DNA from: Chrysoporthe austroafricana
Lineage: Eukaryota > Ascomycota > Sordariomycetes > Diaporthales > Cryphonectriaceae
Length of the DNA stretch: 64,000 nucleotides
Reading direction: 5' to 3'
Assembly (NCBI GenBank): GCA_001051155.2
Contig: JYIP02000002.1
Coordinates: 4,285,583-4,349,582 of the forward strand
Under the pieces are notes generated by a model, which was given only the letters and a program-made list of their open reading frames with translations, made no database searches and was not told where the DNA came from. Positions 55,234-64,000 of the stretch are shown one piece after another. The position numbers were made by a program, and so were the translations under genes. Numbering within the stretch: position 1 is the first letter of the stretch; every line of letters begins with the position of its first letter.

Positions 55234-56355
55234 TCAATTAATCTTTGCATGCGCTAGGTTTTGTTTCCAGCGATCCAGCTGTGAAAGACAATAGTCTCTC
55301 TCCCTTTGACACACATGGTGGAAGCCTTTGTCCAGTTCATCTTCTGTATATGTGGCGGATCTGGACACCCGACGAGTGAAGCCGCCTTTGGTGAGGGCCA
55401 TCTCAAAATCCACAACCATGACGCTAGATTGACCGGAAAGAACCAGATTACGTAGTTCCGCGTCTTGATGTAGCACGCCCAAATCGTGAACCCGCTTCAG
55501 TTGCGTCTCGAGGTCTGTCCGCACGCCCGCAAGCCACGTCTCCACGTCCACGCCCACGGGCGCATCGATATGTCGTCTAAGGAGCGGTGGCCCACCCCAG
55601 CTGAGCAGCAAGTACACTGGGAGGCGCGTTTCGTAAATACGAGGCCGGGCATCATTGGACACCAAGCCGAGACAGAACGGTACAGCATCCCCTTGTACAG
55701 CACGCAGCTTTCGATATATCCTCTCCTCGCGCTTCAGGGCGCCAACCGTGTCTTTGTTCATATGCGCCTCGTAAGACCTGGCGGCCTTGGCAATGAGAAC
55801 ATACCCGCCCGGATCGACACGCACCTTGAAAATGACCGACTTGGCGCCGAACTGGCCTATATATGAGGCATTGGTGGCGGGGTTGCGCGAGATCCGGGGT
55901 CTGTCCTCTGTGTCGCACTGTGGCCCTCCTCAAATGCATGGAAGTGTTACGGAGGAGCGCGCCAGACCTTGAAGGCTGGGTATGGAGGGTATTCCGGACT
56001 GTTGCTGATGAACAGCCGCATTGGGACATGACGGATCGCTCGGAGTGCGGTTCACGATGGAGCCGATGCAAGCGGACGTACAAAATGGCAATGTGTCCAT
56101 GTCGGCAGGGGGCGGCAAACACCGTGAAAGCCGACCTTGCTCTGGAAAGGGCGACTTGATCGCCTTGTCCGAGGCGGGCTGATCCGCGCCCACGGTTGGC
56201 GGTGTTGAGAGCTTCGCGCGCTTGAATACGCCATGTTCTCTATCTGTTCCTGTCATCGAGTCGCGGCGCCTCTTGAGCGAGTCGGGTGCGCAGGTGTGAC
56301 GGCCGGCTGCGTCTTGTGGTTCCGTCCGGTCCGGGTCTGCATCCTTGGTAGCCAT
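55234..56355 (-). CDS. Fungal protein-kinase-like gene with an in-frame TGA
   Basis: Belongs to a kinase-like family widespread in filamentous fungi, with an N-terminal Cys motif and a divergent kinase fold. From ATG 56355 the protein shows a basic region (SLKRRRDS), the Cys block FCTSACIGSIVNRTPSDPSC, then QFGAKSVIFKVRV, the core YLLLSWGGPPLL, the catalytic loop VLHQDAELRN (Asp near codon 298) and VVDFEM where canonical kinases have DFG. A TGA at 55930-55932 breaks the frame. Either it is a nonsense mutation or it lies in a 60-nt intron (55967-55908, GTCTGG...CACAG) whose removal keeps the phase and gives 353 residues; the donor is weak. Catalytic residues appear intact. It lies inside the direct-repeat interval, so it may be decaying with its neighbours. 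Confidence 0.6.
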
Positions 56356-56794
56356 AGAGGACACAAACGCGACTCCAGTGATTGCTCTCTGTGTCGTGGG
56401 TCCCGCCAGATCATGGTTGACCTGCTAGCGGCTAAGATGATGGGCCAGGGATTCATGTGGCTGCAGAGGCCGATCAGATAACGAACGCTTCACAAACAAC
56501 CTACCGGCAGGCATAACCCCGCTCGGGCCCCCGTCATGGAATTCACAGCGCCCGCAGATGATCCTATGCTGAACAAGTCCACATACTCTATAGGCAAATT
56601 GAATTCTCAGACTGTTTGAGTACGGAAAGAACCAACGAATCTCCCATCATGATCTGCCGTTGCACGATTTCGGTGCCCGCTGTTATTTTGGTGCCAGTCA
56701 AGCTTCACACGGCGAATGTCTCCATAACGTAGGTCGCATCCACAGCTGCCCCATACCTTTGTATACTCTCCTACAGAGAGCAGGTCGAGTGCAT
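56356..56794. other. Intergenic, upstream of kinase-like gene
   Basis: About 440 bp leading to the right-hand direct repeat. No coding sequence is supported. Confidence 0.5.
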
Positions 56795-56909
56795 GTGTCC
56801 CTGGATACCGTTATAATACTGTTGGACGCAATACGAAGCACATACGACCATAGGTAGTGGAAAACTTGGGATCCCGTCTGCTCTCCCCTAAATAAGCCAC
56901 TAACCGCCG
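56795..56909 (+). repeat. ~115-bp direct repeat, right copy
   Basis: Partner of 52092-52205 in the same orientation, 4.7 kb downstream. Direct orientation fits LTR-like ends, a duplicated element end or a segmental duplication better than terminal inverted repeats. Confidence 0.88.
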
Positions 56910-57397
56910 GATTAGTAGTTAAGTGGGTGACCATAGTCAGGGAATTGTCATCCCATCTACGCGCAAATTTCTCACTACGGCCATCCTTGGCAGATGAGCC
57001 GTTGACGCCGAGGTGGGTGGTACGCTATCCGTAAAACAACATCAATGCGCAGCATCATGAACGTACGTGTACGTGTATTATAAATGCGGTGTCCTCTACG
57101 CCTAGAGCCGGGACTTCGCCCCAACCATCATGCATTCTCATAGTATCCCCTATCCGAGGTCAAACCCTGAACGCCGTGCCTTTCGGAACGTGGCCATTCT
57201 CACTGCCACCTGGTCCCGGCCCAGAAATAAAAAAAATAAAAAAACGCCGAAAACCACAACCCGGGGTATATGCTTTCAAATCGATCACAATCTGTTATAA
57301 CCCCCTCCCCAACCCCCCCTCAATCACCACCACAATAATTAGTATATAAGAAAGAAAAAGAAAATAAAAAGAAAAAACTTTTCCCCCAATGTCTCTC
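56910..57397. other. Intergenic, A-rich
   Basis: 3' flank of the arrestin-like gene. Contains A-rich stretches at 57226-57245 and 57345-57378. No gene is supported. Confidence 0.55.
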
Positions 57398-59086
57398 TCA
57401 TCTCCATGCGTACCCCGGCAGCGTGCTCGTCTCCCGGAACGCCTCCGCCGGCACGCCCACCACGCGCGGCCGCAGGAGCTCGTCCACGGCCGCGTCCTCG
57501 AGCGCGTCCTCCCAGCTCGGCAGCGCCTCCCCGGCGCCGGCCCCCTCCGCGCCGCCGTCCTCCACGCCGATCTGCACCGGCAGGTCCAGCGACAGCGCCG
57601 TCGTGCCGCTCCCCGCCCCAGCCTCCACCCGCACCGTGACCCGCAGCGTGTACGCCCGGCTCAGGATGCAGCTGTGGAAGCTCGGTACGAACGTCCGCCG
57701 CCCCGTCGGCAGGTCGCCCACCGGTAGCTGGACCGTCGCGGTGTGGTACAGCGGCGCTGAGCTCGCTGTTGCCGCCGCCGCCGAGGGGCGGCGGGATGAT
57801 GCGGGGGAGGGGGAGGGCGACGACGAGGAAAAGGACGAGGAGTTCTGGAGGTTGATCAGGCCCGCGAGGCCGCTGGAGCGCCGCCGCTGCTTCTTCCGCT
57901 GCTGCTGCGGGGCGTCGTCGCACTCATCGGACACGGCGGAGCACGCCGACGACGACACCGCCGCCGCCGCCGCCGTGGTCAGCGCCGTGTCGCTGCCGTA
58001 GCCGCTGTCGCGGCGGGCGTGGTGCGAGGTCCAGGAGCTGACGATCGGGGGCTGGGCAGGCAGGGCGACCGAGGTCGAGTAGAGCCCCCGGCGGTCGGTG
58101 AGGCCGGCGCGCATCCACTCGCCCATGTTGGGCAGGCTGCGGACCGCGCCCGCGGAGTAGTACGTGTGCGCGGTGAGCTTGGCCGACACGCCGGCGACGC
58201 GGGGCGGGCGGGCGTCGCCGCCCGCGGCCGGCTCGAACCGGAGGTCGATCTGCGCCGTGGTCCCGGCCGCCACGCGCCCGTCCGCGTGCAGCATGATGGC
58301 CCGCGGCTGCTGGCCCGCGGCGGTGAGCCGGCCCAGCCGCGACGAGAGGAGGTGCCGCCGCAGCGTCTTGGTCTTGGTCATCTTGTAGAGCTGGTCCCGG
58401 CCCGTGACGCTCAGCGGGGCCTCCTCCGGGAAGGACGGGAGGACCTGGATAGCCTTGATGGCCTCCACGAGCTTGGTCGGCCGCCTCGGGCCCACAGGCG
58501 CCCCGCGCCACACGCGGGCCTTGACGGCGTACTGCACCTCGGCCATGTACGGGGCCATGTCGTCCTTCTCCCAGTTGCCCCGCGCCCACGAGCCCATGGA
58601 CGGGGGGAGGCACAGGTGGTGGTCCCGGACCCGGTCCGAGTCGACGTCGTGGTGGCAGGCGCTGAGCGTCAGGAAGTCGGGCAGGACGAAGTTGAAGGGG
58701 ATCGTCAGGGCGGCGCCCGCCTCGAGGACGCGGGACGCCGGGTACCTCGACTCGGGGATGGGCATCTGCAGCTTCAGGAAGGTGTGGGTAGACTCGTGGG
58801 GAGAGCTGTAGCCCTCCGTGCGCGTCCTGGAGCACCCGATCAGGAAGATCTCGATGGCGTCGAAGGGGAGGTCCCGCTGGGTGGTGATGGTGACCTCGCC
58901 GTCGAGGGGGGAGCCGGAGGTGTACGTCTTCGACTTGTAGTGGTGGTTGAGACAGATCTGGACGTCCGGCCTGGCGGCGCTTCCCTTCCTGCCCTGGGCG
59001 CCCAGCGACCCGGCCTCGCTGAGGGTGCTGGAGGTGCTCGTCCGGCGGGCCGTGTGGGCCCCTCCGAGAAGAGCGGTCATAGCCAT
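57398..59086 (-). CDS. Arrestin-domain (ART-like) protein
   Basis: Single-exon frame of 562 residues from ATG 59086. The N-terminal arrestin fold begins around residue 40 with DVQICLNHHYKSKTYTSG, LDGEVTITTQRDLPFDAIEI and FLIGCSRTRTEG; PASRVLEAGAALTIPFNFVL follows and is typical of this fold. The second arrestin half spans roughly 270-510 and is interrupted by a low-complexity insert with Ala, Ser and Gln runs and a KKQRRRS basic patch. The C-terminus has LPSWEDAL, resembling the LPSYEDA motif of many fungal arrestins. Such proteins usually adapt Rsp5-type ubiquitin ligases to membrane cargo, but I see no PPxY motif, so that role is inferred only from the fold. Confidence 0.85.
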   Translation of the reverse strand: MAMTALLGGAHTARRTSTSSTLSEAGSLGAQGRKGSAARPDVQICLNHHYKSKTYTSGSPLDGEVTITTQRDLPFDAIEIFLIGCSRTRTEGYSSPHESTHTFLKLQMPIPESRYPASRVLEAGAALTIPFNFVLPDFLTLSACHHDVDSDRVRDHHLCLPPSMGSWARGNWEKDDMAPYMAEVQYAVKARVWRGAPVGPRRPTKLVEAIKAIQVLPSFPEEAPLSVTGRDQLYKMTKTKTLRRHLLSSRLGRLTAAGQQPRAIMLHADGRVAAGTTAQIDLRFEPAAGGDARPPRVAGVSAKLTAHTYYSAGAVRSLPNMGEWMRAGLTDRRGLYSTSVALPAQPPIVSSWTSHHARRDSGYGSDTALTTAAAAAVSSSACSAVSDECDDAPQQQRKKQRRRSSGLAGLINLQNSSSFSSSSPSPSPASSRRPSAAAATASSAPLYHTATVQLPVGDLPTGRRTFVPSFHSCILSRAYTLRVTVRVEAGAGSGTTALSLDLPVQIGVEDGGAEGAGAGEALPSWEDALEDAAVDELLRPRVVGVPAEAFRETSTLPGYAWR

Positions 59087-62000
59087 GGTGGCTGTGAGGG
59101 CGGGAACGGGTCGAATAGGGCCTGGTCAAAGACGGCGAGTCCCGGGAGGACACCCTGTGGGCTGACGGTGGTCTGAAGGAGGATATATAGGTGATATCTC
59201 CACGTGGGGCAAAGACGGCCCGTAGGATTCTGGACAGCGCTCTAGAAGCGCCTCGTGATACCAATTATGGACCTGGTAGTTACCATCGCGTAACAAGCGA
59301 GGGGCGAGCCTCGACTTATATACCAAGGGCGGGGGGGCCGTATACTGGGAACCCGGGCGCGCGAATGCGCATGCAGCGACAGGTTGCAGGAGAGCTGGCC
59401 AGCGCACTGATGGTGACTAGATTGGAAATTATTCAGGAGAAGATTTCAAAGAGATCTGAGTCATTCCGTGGCAGGAGATGAATGCTAACGGTAAGATGAA
59501 CCGAGCACCGTGGCTGCGGAGGTGCGCCCTTATGCCACCACATACAAAGGAGCCGCGGGCTGAGGTGTACCTAGTAGCAGTGGCAGGGTATGCGTGATGT
59601 GATGGATGGGTCCAGACTAGCCCGGCCCCGGCGCCAATGTCGAGCGAAGGGAGGGCGCGTCTTCACATGTGTGGGGAACCGGTGCGTATATAATGCGTAC
59701 TAGCAGCGTGTAATGTGTGTGTAATGGGTAATGTGGAGGGCGGCAGAACCAACGGACTGGACACGGGATACGGCCCAGACCAGCGACACATGAACACTGA
59801 CGTCTGCTCTCAGCCGTGTACAGGGCACGAGATGGTGGGCCAAGGCGAGCTGAGGCCTAGGCGCCCAGACGCCCAGCTCGAGACGTCTTTGAGGGCGGTG
59901 GTTGATGATGCAAGAAGATGCCGCCAGATGCATCATCCCGGGATGCATACGCCCTGCGGGACGACAAAGACGGATCCTCTAGCGGACCCCACCGCCCGCC
60001 CGCCCTGCGCAATGGCGCTGACAGGGGCCAGTAGCCTTCGGTACGTGAGTGAGTAAGCCGTCCTGTCGATGGCCTTGACGCATCGCCTAGAATAACTCTT
60101 GCTCTGACTGCAGTCGAGCTCGCGGCCTCCGTCTGATCTCAAGACGCCATATCGACGGAACTGCTTAGGGGGCTGATGATGCCAGGCTCTCGAGTCGCCT
60201 TACTGTACCAGTCTGTTTACCGGCACACCGCTAGCAATATTATTAATAAAAACAACTCGACCAAGGATCCGTCCCCCTACAGGCACATGTCCATTCTGTT
60301 GGCCGTGTCGTCTGCGCAAATGCGCTGTGCCGTAGGCTGGAGGGCGCAAGACCGCCGCGGAAATACTCCACGGGGCTCCGATGGCGGAGACACTAGGCTG
60401 CAGGACAGGGCGTCTGCTACCCCAGAGAGACTGCTTAGTGGTCGGAACAACGAGAGACCGGGCCCGCCTGGGCCGCCTCCAGCCGTGTTCCGAGCCACAG
60501 GAAGGGCACGCCGCGCCCGGGCCGGTGTCCACGGTGCTTCGAACGGCGCTCGGCTTGGGCGGTGGAGGGCCTCGCCGACATCGCAGCCTCCCATCCTTCT
60601 TTGTTACGCCGTATGAGCACTGCTGCACGTGCCGGCGGCATACATACATAGTATATGCCCAGACTAGACTGCTTCCGGAGACAAACTTACATGCAATGCA
60701 TTAGCGTGTGGGAGGTGGGAGTGTGATAGTGACAAGGCTGCATTGGTCAGCCGAGCATCACGGTCTTTCCTACACCACGCCCACGTGGAATTCTTCGGGG
60801 GCGGCCGTCTCTTCGCCAGATGCCCAGAGAAGTCGTTCGAGAGAAATAATTGCGGGTCGTTCTGCCATGCGTGCCCCAGCCTTGGAGAATCTGGGGAATG
60901 TGGGCCCGCCTCTTTCGTCTGACAACAGGGCACCTTGATGTCCTGATGGCGACCTCTGCTGTTCAGCGAGCCACATATTCCGCAAGCCGTGTACGGTCCA
61001 GACGGCCAGTCCCTTTCATAACAGCTGTCTTGGAGGTTCAGGCAGGCGTTCGTGGGCCTCTATTTCCCTTCGACCGGGTACCTTCGGGCCATGTCTCACC
61101 AGGAGCAAGTATGTGGGGGGCTTTTTTGGAAAATTTTGTCTTGTTTGTTGCTTAGCTCATGGGAAAAGGCCAAGAGATGCGGCTCGTCTTTCCGTTAGGA
61201 GCTGGGGGAGGGGGCTCCCAGCTGCTGGGTCCGCGCTACTGAGACCACCCACGCCAAGCTAGTCGGTCGTACAGGACGACCTAGTAATTAGTCACAGCCG
61301 CACGAGCGGGTCATCAACTAACCGAGAAACTGCACAAGAAAACTACTTCTTCCAACTCAAAGATCAGCAGGATATCTACCCAGGCAGGTCTAGTGTCTTC
61401 ACGTTGTTCCAAGGCTCATGGCATGAGAGTATTGCAGAGAGAGTGCGTGTGGGAATCCAAGAGGGTTGGTGCAAGTTGCACAATGTGGTATATGCTGTTG
61501 ATATTAGAAACGTTAGCTGTCGGGTGGCTTGTAAGACTCTAGGTATGTCGGTTCTAAGCGTGTTCTGCTCAAGTTGGGTATGAACGTGGGAGAGCGTCAA
61601 CCACCGAATTCTTGAACCTATTCAGTGCATGTTGTCTCATCCACAAGCTTATGAGTAAGCCGCAGCTCTCTCGGCGGTGGTTCCGTAAATAAATAATACA
61701 ACGTAAAATACACAAAAATTTAAACGCAGTGGTATGACGTTGCTCCGTATGCTAGGTGTCCTGCAGTCCTGGTCGCGTATGAAGCTTACCAGCTAGGATA
61801 CAGGACTCTATGATCTAAGATGTCCTAGGCATCGGAGCACAGCAACGCAAGAGACAAATCACTTGCGACACACTGCTGGGAATACAAAATGTTGTAATCT
61901 CCTAATCAATAAACTAAATGGGGTATCTATACGCAAACCTATATAAACATACATAAATAATATACACAGAACGCCACACACACATAACGCTAAACCCTTA

Positions 62001-62286
62001 AACCAAACACCAAACACATACGCCATACACAATACATACCATACACACACACCAAACCCAAATGGTATACGCACAAAACCAAAGTATGCAAGACTGAGCC
62101 CTTTACGATCTACGTATGCCCTTTTCACGTGTATGCGTGCATGTATGTGTGACCTTTTACGAGCCTATTCTAGCGCTGTGGAAATAGCAAGAATCCGAAG
62201 AACTTTTCGCGACCAAAACCCGAAGTTGAAACCCATTACATTTCATTCCCTTTTCAGTCAGCCTGTATACGCAGCAACAGAGATGC
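59087..62286. other. Intergenic, 3.2 kb
   Basis: The largest gene-free stretch. Several short overlapping frames (59.7-60.9 kb) lack start context, splicing or domains. From about 61930 to 62060 the plus strand is rich in A/C with CACA and ACAT runs. No tRNA, repeat element or conserved gene is recognised. Confidence 0.5.
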
Positions 62287-64000
62287 TCAGTTGGACATGA
62301 CGAGAGCCAAGAGAGCCATGCGCGTGTAGAGGCCGTACTTCATCTGCATCAATTTGTTAGCACGTCCAGATCCCCTTCCGGCCTGGAATGGGTACTCACC
62401 TGTCTGAAGTAAGCGGCCCGGGGGTCGAAGTCCACCTCCTCCGCGATCTCCTCGTTCCTCGGCAGCGGGTGCATCACGATCATGCTGCTCTTCGCATTCT
62501 TGAGGGTCGCATTGTCAATGCGGTACGATCCCCTGACCTTCTCGTACTCCTCCTTGGACGGGAAGCGTTCTGACTGTACGCGCGTACAGTAGAGCACATC
62601 GCTCCTGGCCAGGATCTCTGGCGTCAGTGTCTCGGACACGGCAAGCAGCTGGCCAGACTTGACGAGCTGCTCGTGCACCGCGGGCGGCAGGGAGAGGGCC
62701 CTCGGTGAGACGAGCTGGACCTTGACCTGGTAGTGCTGCAGCAAGTAGACGAGCGAATGGACCGGGCGACCGTAGAGTAGGTCACCAAGGAAGGTGATCG
62801 TCAGGCCTTGCACAGTACCGAGTTCTTCACGGATGGTGAAAAGATCTAGGAAGGCCTGGGTCGGGTGCTCCTTGGAGCCGTTGCCCCCGTTGATAACTGG
62901 CACAGGGGAGAACTTCCTGGCAACCTTGACTGAGTTCTCTTCAGGGTGGCGGAGGACAACGGCATCGCCGTAGCAGGACAGGGTCCGGAGAGTGTCCTGC
63001 AGTGTCTCGCCCTTCTGGACCGAGGAATGCGACGTGGCAACGGCGATCGTCCGTCCACCAAGACGCTGCATGGCGGCGTCAAAAGAGGCTGACGTCCGGG
63101 TCGAGGGCTCGTAGAACATTGTGCAGAGCAGGCGACCCTTCAGAATGTTCAGCACACCCTCACGCTGAACGCCAGTGCGCATCTCTTGAGCAACGGTGAA
63201 CAACAAGTGCAGATCAGCACGTGTATATTGCGTCACAGAGAGCACGTGAGACTTCTTGAACGACGACGGCTGCGATAAAAGGGATTGCAGGGGGCTCTCA
63301 GCTGCTGCAAGAGGCAGAGACGGGCCGAAGTCGTCGAAAATAGAAGGCTTGACCGACTGGCCTAGAGCGCCGTCGAGACCACGAGACTTGACAATCGGCC
63401 GCATGGAACCAATCACCGAGCCTCTCCTGTCGGTGCGAGGAGTCTCGGCGGACTGCGAGGAGGGCTTGATGGTAGGTGACATAGGTGGCGGCAGAGCACC
63501 ATGTCTAGAAACGTCCTGGCCAATAAATGATCCCTCAAGGATCTGGCCGTCAAGGCAGGCAAGCTTGTCTTGGAAGATAATGCGCTGGACCGCGCCCCTC
63601 ATCACGCGACCTGCGAATGGCGACCAGTTAGGGCCGAATGGCACAGTGTAAGGTCGCTCGATTTCGACCTCGACAAAGGTACCGGGCTGGTCGTGCAACT
63701 CAAAGATCTCGACAGGATTGTCATGCAGACGCTTCTTGATGTCGTCAATGGTAAGCTTGCCCTCGCTGACCGAAGTAAGGAGAAGCGGCAAGGCGTCAGC
63801 GATTCCAACACTGACATCGGCCTTGCCACTGACAGCATGAGCCAGCTGGTATGGCAGACTTCCCACAGAGAACACATCGATAACGGCCAAGTGCTCCCAA
63901 AGCGACAGCTGATCCTCTGGCGAAGGCAGGAAGTGGCACTCAGGGTAGTCCTTCTGGGAGAGGTAGAGAGAGTAGATCGAGACATCACACGTCACCTTCA
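62287..64000 (-). CDS. URA2: Multifunctional pyrimidine enzyme (Ura2/Pyr type), ATCase end; 5' part outside window
   Basis: C-terminal portion of the fungal carbamoyl-phosphate synthase/aspartate carbamoyltransferase fusion, first steps of UMP synthesis. Model: complement(join(62287..62343, 62400..>64000)); the frame stays open to the window edge, so the gene begins beyond 64000. Visible first is the end of the dihydroorotase-like domain (DQLSLWEHLAVIDVFSVGSL), then a Ser/Pro linker, then ATCase with FYEPSTRTSASFD, SSVQKGETLQDT, KEHPTQAFLDLF and MIVMHPLPR. The 56-nt intron (GTGAGT...GATGCAG) joins in phase 0 to a 19-codon last exon encoding MKYGLYTRMALLALVMSN, the conserved terminal helix; without it the ORF would end in a spurious tail. 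The carbamoyl-phosphate loop reads GGNGSKEHPTQ rather than the bacterial GDGxxEHPTQ. Confidence 0.94.

Noticed and set aside
58019..59176. 385-codon plus-strand frame
   Set aside because: Antisense to the arrestin gene, with the same composition artefact and no domain.
57924..59264. 446-codon minus-strand frame overlapping the arrestin gene
   Set aside because: Alternate frame of the same GC-rich strand; Pro/Arg/Gly/His-rich, while the 562-residue frame has recognisable arrestin motifs.
61970..62060. Telomere-like or interstitial repeat
   Set aside because: The A/C-rich run contains single CCCTTA/CTAAAC-like words but no tandem TTAGGG array.
1..64000. tRNA, rRNA, CRISPR or bacterial-type signals
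   Set aside because: No cloverleaf with a TTCRA loop and flanking arms, no rRNA core sequence and no spaced repeat array was found by eye; a tRNAscan run would be needed to exclude a diverged tRNA.

Overview
The window is nuclear DNA of a filamentous ascomycete (Pezizomycotina, most likely Sordariomycetes). Coding regions are GC-rich. Almost every gene is broken by short introns (about 54-116 nt, one of 190 nt) with fungal GTRNGT donors and CTNAC-like branch sites. Recognisable products are typical of that group: Nte1, Fis1, Spc24, a Yke4-like ZIP, a CAX exchanger, eglC-type GH17, a Ura2/Pyr multifunctional enzyme and an NWD2-like STAND protein. No tRNA, rRNA or CRISPR was seen. I built exon models by hand, matching splice sites and reading phase.

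Layout. 1-2757: 3' part of a Ser-rich disordered protein. 3.8-6.8 kb: a small unrecognised gene and a secreted Cys-rich, GPI-like protein whose frame is broken once. 7.6-9.5 kb: divergent FIS1 and SPC24. 10.1-15.9 kb: a two-TM protein with a disordered tail, a TatD/Scn1-like hydrolase and a CAX Ca2+/H+ exchanger. 18-21.7 kb: an unnamed conserved fungal protein, a sulfotransferase-fold protein and a KE4/Yke4-type zinc transporter. 21.9-27 kb: a hypothetical gene convergent with a NACHT-ankyrin STAND receptor that carries 23 pentapeptide repeats. 28.9-37 kb: eglC-like GPI-anchored GH17 glucanase and a full-length ABCC (MRP) transporter. 38.7-45.2 kb: NTE1 and a small membrane/charged protein. 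45.7-50.4 kb: a PLP-dependent aromatic amino acid decarboxylase-type enzyme and a TM9SF/nonaspanin. 57.4-64 kb: an arrestin-domain protein and the ATCase end of the Ura2-type pyrimidine enzyme, cut by the window edge.

The 52.1-56.9 kb interval differs from the rest. It is bounded by two copies of a ~115-bp direct repeat, has AT-rich gaps, and holds a wrecked sirtuin gene, a second coding relic with several in-frame stops, and a fungal kinase-like gene with one in-frame TGA. The stops fit CpA->TpA changes, as expected from repeat-induced point mutation, but this was not measured. It looks like a decayed accessory island between housekeeping genes. The housekeeping genes show no operon logic. 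The most unusual intact gene is the STAND protein with its 15-bp minisatellite-encoded linker.
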